DNA of 64,000 nt from Chryseobacterium polytrichastri. Lineage in GTDB: Bacteria; Bacteroidota; Bacteroidia; Flavobacteriales; Weeksellaceae. The stretch's first letter is position 1. Each line of letters opens with the position of its first letter. Below are positions 1 through 8,230 of this stretch, one piece after another. The translations under genes were made by a program, and so were the position numbers. The stretch lies in assembly GCF_900142445.1 (NCBI RefSeq), contig NZ_FRAV01000015.1:1-64000 (forward strand). Direction: 5' to 3'. The notes below the pieces were generated by a model. It saw only the letters and a program-made list of their open reading frames with translations. It had not been told where the DNA came from and searched no databases.

Positions 1-2
1 CC

Positions 3-53
3 ACATTTTTCGAATCATTATCTTACGCCAAACCAAATGCACAACCAGTCTGA
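3..53 (+). CDS. possible 3' end of an unidentified gene entering from the left
   Basis: One forward frame is open from the window edge to a TGA at 51-53 and would end in the residues SYAKPNAQPV. A strong terminator hairpin follows at 81-112, which would suit two convergent genes (this one and menD). With only 16 codons visible the product cannot be named, and the other two forward frames are also open for a similar distance, so this is weakly supported. Confidence 0.25.
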   Translation, partial: TFFESLSYAKPNAQPV

Positions 54-80
54 ATTGAAAATGAAAACATACAAAACAAA

Positions 81-112
81 AAACCAAAGCAAAAATGTTT
101 TTGCTTTGGTTT
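81..112. terminator. bidirectional hairpin terminator downstream of menD
   Basis: A perfect 15-bp inverted repeat (81-95 with 98-112, core CCAAAGC/GCTTTGG) with A-runs and T-runs that give a U-tract in both directions. It lies 37 bp after the menD stop codon. Confidence 0.8.
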
Positions 113-149
113 AATTATCTATTTTTGACCTATAATCTGTATCGCATTT

Positions 150-1829
150 TTAGGACCAGACATTTATATATTCAAAATAGGCCTTCAAAACATCGGCACT
201 ATTTTTACCATACGTATTCACTTCCAATATTTTAGGTTGTGCATCCGGTTTAAAGAAATTATCTAACACACGGTCAAGCGTTGCTTCATCTTCCACTCTT
301 GTGTAAGAGAATCCGAAATGCTTGGCAAGGTGCTCAGCATTTTTACGGTGCTTCGTTGCAATAAATTCGTCTAAAGTATTTGGGTTAGCATTTCCAGGTC
401 CCGGAATGATTTTAAAAATATTCCCTTCTCCATTATTGAAAATCATAATTCTTACAAATGGCGGAATATATTGATTCCAAAGACCATTAATATCGTAGAA
501 GAAACTTAAGTCTCCGGTAATTAACAATGTCGGATTCGCATTTTTAATAGCAAAGCCCATTGCTGTAGATGTAGAACCATCAATACCGCTTGTTCCTCGG
601 TTACAGTATATTTTTCTTTTTCCAAAATCAAATAACTGCGCATATCGTATTGCCGAACTGTTAGTGACATGAATATTATAATTCTCAGGAACCGTTTGCG
701 AAACTCTATTAAAGAAATAGAAATCAGAATACTCTACGGTATTTAAAAAACCTACATGTTTAGCATCTTTTTTATCACGTAAAACATCCCAGAGATTAAA
801 ATAAGGTTTTGGCTCTAGATTAATAAATTTCAACAATTTAGAAAAAAACAATTCTGGCTTTATTTCTATCTTCTCCGTTAAAGAAAAATAAGTATCAGGC
901 TGCCAAACTTCATCCAAATGCCAATGCTGTTTTGGTCTTGCACTTCTTAAAAACTGTTTTACTTTTTTGGAAACTACATTTTGCCCAATGGTTATTAATA
1001 AATCAGGAGCATAGGTTTTATAGTCTTCCTCCGTAAAATTAAAGATATAACGATCAATATGTCTAAAAAATTTATCGTGATGTAAGTTAGAATTCGCTTC
1101 ACTCAAAACCACAACAGAATGATTTTTAACCAATTGAGAAAGTTGATTTTCCAATTCAGGGCTGTAATCTTTTGTTCCCACCAAAAGAAGTATTCTTTGT
1201 GAAGTATTCCAGTCTGCAATTAAATTAGATGGAATTTCATATTCCTTGTGCTTAATTGTTTTTTCAACCGTAGGAAAAGTGGGTAGCTCGGACACCAATT
1301 CATACAATGGTTCCTCTAACGGGATATTAATATGAACCGGACCTTGTTTTTCAAAACAAAGCTCAATTGCTTTTTTAATAATATCAAAATTAATTTCCTC
1401 GGCGTTTTCCTTACTGTCTTCTAAGAGCTGGAAATCACCATAAGAATGCTGATGAAAAATATCTTTCTGCCTAATTGTCTGTCCATCAAAAATATCTACA
1501 AAATCTGTTGGTCTGTCAGCACTTAATATCAAAAGTGGAACATTCTGATAAAATGCTTCCGTAACGGCAGGATAATAATTTGCTACAGCCGAACCACTTG
1601 TACAGGTAATTGCAACTGGCTTTTTCTCACTTTTTGCCATTCCTATCCCAACAAAAGCCGCACTTCTTTCATCCACAATACTGAAACAGTTAAAACTATC
1701 CACTTCTGAAAAATGAATTGCTAACGGAGCATTTCTAGACCCCGGTGAAATAACAATATCTAAAATTCCGTACTGCTGAAGAAGATGCGCAAGTATTTGG
1801 ATACTTCTCTTAGAAGAATATTTTTTCAT
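150..1829 (-). CDS. menD: 2-succinyl-5-enolpyruvyl-6-hydroxy-3-cyclohexene-1-carboxylate synthase
   Basis: Thiamine-diphosphate enzyme of menaquinone synthesis that joins isochorismate and 2-oxoglutarate (SEPHCHC synthase), cytoplasmic. The 559-residue length is normal for the family. Visible marks are the N-terminal SPGSRNAPLA motif (28-37), the catalytic glutamate in DERSAAF (E54), the central domain, and the C-terminal ThDP/metal segment GDLSFFYDINGLW near residue 438. Menaquinone is the usual quinone of flavobacteria. No other men gene is in the window. The start codon lies only 6 bp from the end of a TAnnTTTG element (1835-1842 on this strand), which would give an almost leaderless mRNA. 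Assignment is firm. Confidence 0.95.
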   Translation of the reverse strand: MKKYSSKRSIQILAHLLQQYGILDIVISPGSRNAPLAIHFSEVDSFNCFSIVDERSAAFVGIGMAKSEKKPVAITCTSGSAVANYYPAVTEAFYQNVPLLILSADRPTDFVDIFDGQTIRQKDIFHQHSYGDFQLLEDSKENAEEINFDIIKKAIELCFEKQGPVHINIPLEEPLYELVSELPTFPTVEKTIKHKEYEIPSNLIADWNTSQRILLLVGTKDYSPELENQLSQLVKNHSVVVLSEANSNLHHDKFFRHIDRYIFNFTEEDYKTYAPDLLITIGQNVVSKKVKQFLRSARPKQHWHLDEVWQPDTYFSLTEKIEIKPELFFSKLLKFINLEPKPYFNLWDVLRDKKDAKHVGFLNTVEYSDFYFFNRVSQTVPENYNIHVTNSSAIRYAQLFDFGKRKIYCNRGTSGIDGSTSTAMGFAIKNANPTLLITGDLSFFYDINGLWNQYIPPFVRIMIFNNGEGNIFKIIPGPGNANPNTLDEFIATKHRKNAEHLAKHFGFSYTRVEDEATLDRVLDNFFKPDAQPKILEVNTYGKNSADVLKAYFEYINVWS

Positions 1830-1834
1830 AAGTA

Positions 1835-1842
1835 CAAATTTA
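1835..1842 (-). promoter_or_regulatory. -7 promoter element of menD
   Basis: On the minus strand this reads TAAATTTG, an exact match to the Bacteroidota -7 consensus TAnnTTTG. Its last base is 6 nt before the menD ATG, so transcription would begin about at the start codon. Confidence 0.5.
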
Positions 1843-1887
1843 ACTTATAAATCCTTAATTCTAAAAAAATTTAATTCAAAAAAGATG

Positions 1888-1895
1888 TAATTTTG
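1888..1895 (+). promoter_or_regulatory. -7 promoter element of the 2OG-Fe(II) oxygenase gene
   Basis: TAATTTTG, an exact TAnnTTTG match. It overlaps the upstream in-frame TTG at 1893, so the translation start must be the ATG at 1917. Confidence 0.6.
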
Positions 1896-1916
1896 CACCA
1901 CGTTAAATTTCTAAAA

Positions 1917-2867
1917 ATGGATAAAATACCTAGTGTAGACCTGCGTGATTTCCTTTCGGGTGAACCGGAACGCAAACAGAAATTTGTAAATGAAATCGGA
2001 AAAGCTTACGAAGAGATTGGTTTTGTGGCCTTAAAAGGACACTTTCTTAATGACCAATTGGTAGAAGACCTGTACGGAGAAGTGAAAAACTTTTTTGAAC
2101 TTCCCACAGAGACTAAACAACAGTATGAAATTCCAGGAATTGGTGGCCAAAGAGGCTATGTAGGATTCGGTAAAGAAACTGCAAAAGGATTCAAAAAAGG
2201 AGACTTAAAAGAATTTTGGCATTTCGGACAATATGTGTCTGATGATTCAAAATACAAAAAAGAATATCCTGACAATGTAATCGTTGATGAACTTCCAAAA
2301 TTCAATGAAGTAGGTAAAGAAACTTACCAAATGCTTGAAAAAACAGGAAAATCTGTTTTGCAGGCGTTGGCATTGTATCTTGATCTTGATGAGTTCTATT
2401 TTGACGACAAAATCGCAGAAGGAAACTCTATTTTAAGACCAATTCACTATCCACCAATCACTCAGGAGCCTGATGATGCGGTAAGAGCAGCTGCTCACGG
2501 AGACATCAACCTGATTACTCTTTTGATGGGATCTCAAGGAAAAGGACTTCAGGTTCAAAACCATAACGGTGAATGGATTGATGCTATTGCTGAGCCAGAT
2601 GAGTTGGTAATCAACGTTGGAGATATGTTATCAAGACATACCAACAACAAATTGAAATCTACGATTCACAGAGTGGTAAATCCACCAAGAGAATCATGGG
2701 GAACTTCAAGATATTCTATTCCTTTCTTTATGCATCCGGTAAGCGGAATGTCATTAAACGCTCTTGAAAACTGTGTTAACGAAGACAATCCTAAGTTATA
2801 TGAAGATACAACGGCAGGAGAGTTTTTACACGAAAGATTGATTGAATTAGGGTTAATAAAAAAATAA
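1917..2867 (+). CDS. isopenicillin N synthase-like 2-oxoglutarate/Fe(II) oxygenase
   Basis: Cytoplasmic non-haem iron dioxygenase of the isopenicillin-N-synthase/gibberellin-oxidase family (316 residues). The N-terminal DIOX_N part begins IPSVDLRDF. The jelly-roll core carries the iron ligands HGD (about 194-196) and the distal histidine in STIHRVVNP (about 251), followed by the 2-oxoglutarate-binding R-x-S in RYSIPFF (about 265). The substrate cannot be read from sequence. The ATG at 1917 is chosen because a promoter element overlaps the earlier TTG. It is transcribed alone, divergent from menD. Confidence 0.9.
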   Translation: MDKIPSVDLRDFLSGEPERKQKFVNEIGKAYEEIGFVALKGHFLNDQLVEDLYGEVKNFFELPTETKQQYEIPGIGGQRGYVGFGKETAKGFKKGDLKEFWHFGQYVSDDSKYKKEYPDNVIVDELPKFNEVGKETYQMLEKTGKSVLQALALYLDLDEFYFDDKIAEGNSILRPIHYPPITQEPDDAVRAAAHGDINLITLLMGSQGKGLQVQNHNGEWIDAIAEPDELVINVGDMLSRHTNNKLKSTIHRVVNPPRESWGTSRYSIPFFMHPVSGMSLNALENCVNEDNPKLYEDTTAGEFLHERLIELGLIKK

Positions 2868-2880
2868 CCCCAAAACCTAA

Positions 2881-2909
2881 TTTGGTATATAATTTTTTAA
2901 TTATATTTA
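2881..2909 (+). promoter_or_regulatory. promoter of first leader-peptide gene
   Basis: TTTG at 2881-2884 and TATATTTA at 2902-2909 resemble the Bacteroidota -33/-7 pair (TTTG and TAnnTTTG, last base deviating), with a 17-bp spacer. They lie 30 bp upstream of the ATG at 2940. Confidence 0.45.
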
Positions 2910-2939
2910 CTTTACTATCAAAATTTTAATTAAAACAAT

Positions 2940-3101
2940 ATGAAAAATTTAAAGAAATTAAGTAAAGGCCAATTAAAAGGTATTTCAGGAGCAGAAGGAA
3001 TTAAACTTCCAGAACCTGAATTTTGTAATTATTACTGCAGCGGAGTTGTAATTTGTGCAGCTTGCAGCAATGATTTCAAATGCCCAGACAATTCAATGTA
3101 A
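2940..3101 (+). CDS. bacteriocin-like leader peptide, copy 1 (53 aa)
   Basis: A 53-residue product starting MKNLKKLSKGQLKGISGAEG, followed by a cysteine-rich core (FCNYYCSG, then CAACSNDFKCP). The leader resembles the double-glycine-type leaders of Bacteroidota peptides cleaved and exported by peptidase-containing ABC transporters, although here GG is replaced by GA. The core shares spaced cysteines with the neighbouring peptide at 3336-3494. Function (bacteriocin, signal or other) is unknown. No exporter or modification gene is in the window. Own promoter and own terminator imply a single-gene unit. Confidence 0.75.
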   Translation: MKNLKKLSKGQLKGISGAEGIKLPEPEFCNYYCSGVVICAACSNDFKCPDNSM

Positions 3102-3127
3102 TTGAAATTCAAAAACATGTATAAGAA

Positions 3128-3155
3128 AACCGTTCCTTTTTGGAGCGGTTTTTTG
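3128..3155 (+). terminator. terminator after first leader peptide
   Basis: Stem AACCGTTCC / GGAGCGGTT (one G-U pair) with loop TTTTT, followed by a T-run. Confidence 0.8.
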
Positions 3156-3281
3156 TTTTCCTCTGTAATGATTAAACTAAAATATAATAAGCTTTAATTC
3201 AATTTTAAAACAAAATTCTAAATAAACTCCACGACAATAATCTTTTTTAGAAAAGCTTTACTTAAAAATAATTCAAAAAAG

Positions 3282-3311
3282 ATTGACATATTATTATTTT
3301 AAGTATCTTTA
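3282..3311 (+). promoter_or_regulatory. promoter of second leader-peptide gene
   Basis: ATTG at 3282-3285 and TATCTTTA at 3304-3311 with an 18-bp spacer, close to the Bacteroidota TTTG / TAnnTTTG arrangement, 24 bp before the ATG. Confidence 0.45.
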
Positions 3312-3335
3312 TTTTACCATCAAACTAAAAATCAT

Positions 3336-3494
3336 ATGAAAAATCTAAAGAAACTAAGTAAAGACAAATTAAAAAGCATTTCAGGAGGAGAAAGTTATCC
3401 TTTCCCTGGAGAATGTTTTTATATGTGCAATGGGGTTTTGTATCGTGAATTGTGTCGACGAGAATTTATCTGCCCTGAAATTGAGCTACTATAG
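3336..3494 (+). CDS. bacteriocin-like leader peptide, copy 2 (52 aa)
   Basis: A 52-residue product with the leader MKNLKKLSKDKLKSISGGES, which has the classical GG before the predicted cleavage site. The core reads ECFYMCNGVLYRELCRREF followed by ICPE. Aligned to copy 1, four cysteines (C-x3-C, then one, then CP near the end) and the G-V after the second cysteine are conserved, while the rest has diverged. The leader is nearly identical at the DNA level to copy 1, so the pair looks like a tandem duplication with fast core evolution. Exported peptide is the likely role; activity is unknown. Confidence 0.75.
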   Translation: MKNLKKLSKDKLKSISGGESYPFPGECFYMCNGVLYRELCRREFICPEIELL

Positions 3495-3515
3495 AATTAG
3501 CTAACGCTTATATAA

Positions 3516-3550
3516 AATGCCGTTCTTTTAAGGAGCGGTATTTTATTTTT
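3516..3550 (+). terminator. terminator after second leader peptide
   Basis: Imperfect stem AATGCCGTTC / GGAGCGGTATT followed by a T-rich run. It is related in sequence to the terminator of copy 1. Confidence 0.65.
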
Positions 3551-3559
3551 TGTCATAAA

Positions 3560-3597
3560 TAAACACAAAAATTCGTGTAATCTGCGGGACAAAAAAA
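3560..3597. repeat. dispersed CTGCGGG/ATTCGTGTAATC-type repeat fragment
   Basis: Contains AATTCGTGTAATCTGCGGG directly after the stop of the minus-strand radical SAM gene. Related wording occurs at 26533-27010 and 34281-34316, also in gene-flanking gaps. Confidence 0.4.
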
Positions 3598-3598
3598 A

Positions 3599-4645
3599 TC
3601 AATCAAACAACCTCAATTGCTGATCTTTAGCTCCTGTAAAATTAGCCGTCGATAATTTAGGAAACTCTTTACCTTCAAAAAATTTCTTTCTTCCTATTTT
3701 AAAAGTGTTATGAATCATTTCCGCAATATTCCCTTGTCCATTCTGTCTTTCAAAATATCTTTTATCTCCTAAGTTTCCCCCTCGTGTTGAGCGAATTAAG
3801 TTTAATACTTTCTGAGCTCTGTCCGGAAAATGAGTTTCAATCCATTTTACGAAAACGGGCTCTACACTATCATTCAACCTTACTAAATTATACCCAAAAC
3901 TTTGAGCGCCAGCATCTGAAATTGCTTTTAAAATACGTAAAGGTTCATCACTATTCAGCCCCGGAATCATTGGTGCAACCATTACATGCACGGGAACTTT
4001 ATTCTCAGAAAGAACTTCTATCGCCTTTAACTTATTCTTGGAAGAGCTGGTTCGTGGCTCCATTTTCCTTCTCAGCTCTTCATTAATTGTTGGAATACTT
4101 AAAGAAACGGAAACTAAATTCTGCTCAGCAAGCGGTTTCAGAATATCCAAATCTCTCAAAACTAAAGCATTTTTTGTCAAAATATTAACAGGGTGTCTGT
4201 AATCAAGACAAACTTGCAGCAATTTTCTGGTGATTTCAAATTGGCGTTCTGCAGGCTGGTAGCAATCCGTATTTCCAGAAAGCAAAATTGGTGCAGGTTT
4301 ATATCCTCTTTTTTGGAAAAATTTTTCTAATAATTCTGGTGCGTTTTTTTTCACCATGATTTTTCTTTCAAAATCAATTCCCGCACTATAACCCCAAAAT
4401 TCATGAGTAGGTCTTGCAAAGCAATAGGAACATCCATGCTCACATCCTTGGTAAGGATTCATTGAATATTCCATTGGCAAATCTTCACTCTTCACCTGGT
4501 TCACAATCGTTTTCGGAAAAATTTCAGTGAAAGAAGTCTTTACAGATTCAAAATCTTCATCATCTGGCTCATAGGTAAACCTGTCGAAACGATTGATAAC
4601 ATTTCGCTGAGCGCCTTGACCTTTTATACTATGTTCGTTCTGCAT
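3599..4645 (-). CDS. radical SAM protein, PA0069/Rv2578c-type
   Basis: 348 residues with the radical SAM cluster motif C68-x3-C72-x2-C75 in the segment GCEHGCSYCFARP, which would bind a 4Fe-4S cluster and SAM. The following segment with THEFWGYSAGIDFERKI and the LLSGNTDCYQPAE strand match the family annotated as PA0069-like and distantly related to spore photoproduct lyase-type radical SAM enzymes. The substrate is not known for the family as far as I can tell. It is a single gene on this strand. Confidence 0.85.
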   Translation of the reverse strand: MQNEHSIKGQGAQRNVINRFDRFTYEPDDEDFESVKTSFTEIFPKTIVNQVKSEDLPMEYSMNPYQGCEHGCSYCFARPTHEFWGYSAGIDFERKIMVKKNAPELLEKFFQKRGYKPAPILLSGNTDCYQPAERQFEITRKLLQVCLDYRHPVNILTKNALVLRDLDILKPLAEQNLVSVSLSIPTINEELRRKMEPRTSSSKNKLKAIEVLSENKVPVHVMVAPMIPGLNSDEPLRILKAISDAGAQSFGYNLVRLNDSVEPVFVKWIETHFPDRAQKVLNLIRSTRGGNLGDKRYFERQNGQGNIAEMIHNTFKIGRKKFFEGKEFPKLSTANFTGAKDQQLRLFD

Positions 4646-4773
4646 TTTCTGATGTAAAAATAGAATGGATTATGTAAAAACTAATGAAATTTAACACTAA
4701 AGTTTTCCACAAAAATATCCAACACTAAATAAGCATTGGATATTAAAAAAAACTGATTAAATATATGTTTTTA

Positions 4774-4968
4774 CTACTTCAGTGCATAAAATTCTATTCC
4801 ATGATACTCATCATCTTGATTTTTACCATCAAAGTGTCTGTGATAATCTGAATAAGAATCACTGTATTTTTTATTTTTTTTACCTAATATTTTTTTAATG
4901 CCTATAAAACTTAATACTGCCAGTAGCCCAACACTTCCTGCCAGTATAACTCCGACTTCTTTTTTCAT
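4774..4968 (-). CDS. small membrane protein of unknown function (64 aa)
   Basis: A single predicted transmembrane helix spans about residues 4-24 (VGVILAGSVGLLAVLSFIGI), followed by a basic stretch KKILGKKNKK and a hydrophilic Tyr/His/Asp-rich tail. The tail after the basic residues would be cytoplasmic by the positive-inside rule. I do not recognise a family. It is flanked by non-coding DNA on both sides, so it is probably transcribed alone. Confidence 0.55.
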   Translation of the reverse strand: MKKEVGVILAGSVGLLAVLSFIGIKKILGKKNKKYSDSYSDYHRHFDGKNQDDEYHGIEFYALK

Positions 4969-5141
4969 ATTTTGCCCGATTTATTAATTGGGATATTGCA
5001 AAAAGTGTACCCATTTTATTTATTTTAATTATAAATTTTGTTAACATTAAACTTAATTTTCAAGAAAAATATAATTCATCAAAAAACCAATGATTTAGTG
5101 CTAATGGTTTAATTCTTGTAGTAAATCAATAAAATATTATT

Positions 5142-5492
5142 ATGGATAGCTCAGAATATATGGATCGTATGACAACTCTAAGCCAGGTAATGAAAACCCT
5201 ATCTGAGCGAGGCATACACCGAGAATTCAGAATGAATGAAAAGTGTGAAATGAAGCTAGATAACTCAGAAAAAAACTATGCACCCGCTGACCTAACGATC
5301 TTAAAAACCTATCGTTTTGAAGGTGATAGCAATCCGGATGACAATGCCGTGCTGTACGTTTTAAAAGATAATGCCGGGAACCGTGGAATGATTATAGACT
5401 CTTATGGAGCCGACAGTAATTATCCCGGAGAAGACTTCGATAAATTTTTAAGAGACATTCCCGTTCACGAAAGCGAAGAATTTAATTTTTAA
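5142..5492 (+). CDS. small conserved Bacteroidota protein (often mislabelled PRPP synthetase)
   Basis: A 116-residue acidic protein. The central YRFEGDSNPDDNAVLYVL segment and the following GMIIDSYG are characteristic of a short Bacteroidota family that databases often call phosphoribosylpyrophosphate synthetase although it is far too short and lacks the PRPP-synthase motifs. Its true role is unknown. The stop is followed by a shared hairpin terminator at 5567-5606. Confidence 0.7.
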   Translation: MDSSEYMDRMTTLSQVMKTLSERGIHREFRMNEKCEMKLDNSEKNYAPADLTILKTYRFEGDSNPDDNAVLYVLKDNAGNRGMIIDSYGADSNYPGEDFDKFLRDIPVHESEEFNF

Positions 5493-5566
5493 AATCAAAC
5501 ATAATTGGCTTGGCAATTAATTGGTAAGCAATTATTCAATAAGAACAATTTTAACATATTTTTAAA

Positions 5567-5606
5567 GATAAACCCGAAATTATTCAGTTTCGGGTTTATC
5601 TTTTTT
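5567..5606. terminator. bidirectional terminator between convergent genes
   Basis: Perfect 13-bp stem GATAAACCCGAAA / TTTCGGGTTTATC (5567-5579 with 5588-5600) followed by a T-run. The stop codon of the minus-strand AsmA-like gene lies in the loop, so the hairpin includes its last codons. Confidence 0.8.
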
Positions 5607-8228
5607 CTTGAATATATTCTTTAGAAAGCCTTTCTTTTCTTTAGGATCTTGTTCAGGTTTTTTAGAATTTGACTTTATATTTTGTTTCAATTCTTTTACT
5701 GATTTCTTCATTTCCTTAACGGAAGAAACTGCCTTTTTTACTTTTTTCTCTGTTTTATCAACATTAATTCCAATCAAAGTTTTCTTCAAACCTTGCTCAA
5801 TCCCTTTCCAGAACAAATTAAAGAAAGATTTTGTAGGATCTCTTTCTACATTTTCTACAGCAACATCTTCAGGAAGACTTCCAGAGCTGGATTTCACCAC
5901 CAAATTGGCAATTGCAGTTAGAATACCTTTTTTCTGCTGATTATCTTTATTTAAAACAGCAATCTTTAAATCTTTATGCTTTAAATTAAAAGTTCCGCTT
6001 AAACCTTTTGGATTCCCCTTAAAATTAAAAAGCATTTCATGAATTGTTCCCGACGTGGCCATCACATGAAGATAGGGTTTGATAAAAGGATTAATTCCAT
6101 TCGCAGGAAGGTTTGCAGCACGGCCTGAAATGGTAAATACATCATTTGGATTGGCAACATCAAAGCCCCAGTTTACAGACAAAGGAGCAAGATTCATAAA
6201 TGAACAGTTGATCTTAATATCAACCTTTGTTGGCTTTCCTTTCATTTTGGCAGAATTAAGGTTTTTGACATTCATATTAAAATTACCGAATATCAATTTC
6301 CCCGGCCCTGTACTTTCCGGCGTATCTTCTTCATATACTAAAACGGAGTTCTTCAGATCTAAATTAGAGACATACATCGGAATTTTAATAGACCGTAACA
6401 ATTTAGAATACAATGGTTTTTCTTTTAAATCATCATTAGGAATTTTACTCCTGAAAATATTGGCATCGGCAGATTGAATTACCACATTTGATGCATTAAT
6501 ACTTTTATTCTGTGAAAAAAGATCCCAATTTCCTTCTGCTGTAATTTGCTTTGCTTTAAGATCATACAAATCTCTTTCTACAGGAATCATTTTAATAAAC
6601 TGAGCTCTAGAAACAAGTGGTTTCATCGCGAAATTACTGATCTGAACTTTATTTTTATTAAGCTTTAAAAGTCCAACGCTCATCATATAGAACTGCGTTT
6701 TGTAAGCAAAATTTTTGGTGGTTAAAAAATAATCTTTGGCATTAAAAGTGTGTCCTAAATTATTAGGCTTAGACTTTACTTCTATATCATTAATTGTTGC
6801 ATTCAGATCGTTAAAAACCAGAGGCTGATTTCCCTTATCGTAGGTGATATTAGAATTTTTAAGAGAAACTTTTCGAATTAAAATAGAGTTTATCTTATTT
6901 TCTTTCGGCGTTTTGTTTGCTTTAATTTCACCTTCTTTGATGATGCCATTTACATGATCTACTAAAACGTCTTTAATATCAAGATTTAACTTTTTATCGA
7001 TAAATTGTAAGGCATTGATATTAAAAGCAGCAACATTTGCTTTAAAAGTCATTGATCTTCTTCCCGGATCTAAGGTGTTTGGAGTAACAGAAATATCTCT
7101 TAATTCTCCACTCTTAGGATTCAGCGCAATACTTCCCACACTAAAATTCTGATGATTGGAGTACAAAATATCTTTTCCTGAAAACTGAAAGCTTTTATAT
7201 CCCACAGGAATTACTTCCTCTCTTGTTTCTTTATCAAATTTTAGTTGATCAACATTAAGCGTAAGATTCTTAGCCCATAAAAGTTTATTTCCATCAGCCT
7301 TCAGAACCTGAACAGTTGCATTTATTATTTTAATCATACCTAAGTTGACTTCATAATTCAAAGGCTTTTCAGATTTCTTAGCAACAGCATTCGTATTATA
7401 AACTGTTAGATTAGGATTTTCAAAATTGGCATTGGTTAAAGAGATTTTATTCTTCGCCAGAACGATATCTTTAAAAGCCATTTTCCGAATCGAAAATTCA
7501 AATAATTTTGGCTTCTTTGGATAAAATCTCGTAAACTGGTTAAAGCTCAATAAAGGAATAACCCGAAAATTATCTACAGACATTTGCCCATTAACCGTCG
7601 TTATCTGGCTTATTGTTAAGGCATATACATTATCTGGCCGAAAAAAAAAGTTCTTTCCTTTAACATCATATTTATCAAAAGTAAAGGGTAATTGATCTCC
7701 TACAGACTCTTCTGTCATCTGTAGATTTTCAACGTACACATCGAGTTTTTGAACCGATAAAAACTTCTGTTTTGTATGTTTAAAAATATTGAAGCTTCCT
7801 CTATTAATCCTAATACTTTCAAAAGCCAAAGCATTTCTTTTTTTAGTTGTTTTAAGATTTGCCGGCTTAGGAAGGATTATATTCAAATTCGGGCCAGACA
7901 ATACAATATCAGAGGTGCTTATCTGTTTATTAAAAATAGCATCGTAAATTCCAAAACGATTGATCTTTAAAGTATCAATCGTTCCTTGCAACCCCAAAAC
8001 ATTGATATTTTGAGGATTTTTGCTATTCACAGAAATTCCGATAGCAACAATATTTCCCGTTCCCAAATCGACATCGAATACTTTATAGGAAACTTTATAA
8101 TCTGTATTATTTTTGATATAATCAGGAAGTTGGGTTTTAAGCCAAAAATTTAAGCCAAAGTTTCCCAGCAAAAAAATCACTGTCAAAACTCCGAGACTAA
8201 TTAGTAACTTCTTAACCCATTTGTTCAT
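5580..8228 (-). CDS. AsmA-like / DUF748-type envelope protein
   Basis: 882 residues. One N-terminal signal-anchor helix (about 8-28, LLISLGVLTVIFLLGNFGLN) is followed by a very long beta-rich periplasmic region starting with the typical NTDYKVSYKVFDVDLGTGNI pattern, and a highly charged lysine/glutamate tail from about residue 820. This is the architecture of AsmA/DUF748/TamB-like envelope proteins, thought to form bridge-like beta structures in lipid or outer-membrane homeostasis. The exact role of this one is inference. Its ATG is 2 bp from the stop of the WG-repeat lipoprotein upstream, so the two are probably co-transcribed. Confidence 0.7.
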   Translation of the reverse strand: MNKWVKKLLISLGVLTVIFLLGNFGLNFWLKTQLPDYIKNNTDYKVSYKVFDVDLGTGNIVAIGISVNSKNPQNINVLGLQGTIDTLKINRFGIYDAIFNKQISTSDIVLSGPNLNIILPKPANLKTTKKRNALAFESIRINRGSFNIFKHTKQKFLSVQKLDVYVENLQMTEESVGDQLPFTFDKYDVKGKNFFFRPDNVYALTISQITTVNGQMSVDNFRVIPLLSFNQFTRFYPKKPKLFEFSIRKMAFKDIVLAKNKISLTNANFENPNLTVYNTNAVAKKSEKPLNYEVNLGMIKIINATVQVLKADGNKLLWAKNLTLNVDQLKFDKETREEVIPVGYKSFQFSGKDILYSNHQNFSVGSIALNPKSGELRDISVTPNTLDPGRRSMTFKANVAAFNINALQFIDKKLNLDIKDVLVDHVNGIIKEGEIKANKTPKENKINSILIRKVSLKNSNITYDKGNQPLVFNDLNATINDIEVKSKPNNLGHTFNAKDYFLTTKNFAYKTQFYMMSVGLLKLNKNKVQISNFAMKPLVSRAQFIKMIPVERDLYDLKAKQITAEGNWDLFSQNKSINASNVVIQSADANIFRSKIPNDDLKEKPLYSKLLRSIKIPMYVSNLDLKNSVLVYEEDTPESTGPGKLIFGNFNMNVKNLNSAKMKGKPTKVDIKINCSFMNLAPLSVNWGFDVANPNDVFTISGRAANLPANGINPFIKPYLHVMATSGTIHEMLFNFKGNPKGLSGTFNLKHKDLKIAVLNKDNQQKKGILTAIANLVVKSSSGSLPEDVAVENVERDPTKSFFNLFWKGIEQGLKKTLIGINVDKTEKKVKKAVSSVKEMKKSVKELKQNIKSNSKKPEQDPKEKKGFLKNIFKKKDKPETE

Positions 8229-8230
8229 AT

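Noticed and set aside
1893..1916. Earlier TTG start for the 2OG oxygenase gene
   Set aside because: It lies inside the TAATTTTG promoter element, so it would not be in the mRNA; the ATG at 1917 starts the family domain.
3784..4086. Forward 100-residue ORF opposite the radical SAM gene
   Set aside because: Antisense shadow of a well-supported coding frame.
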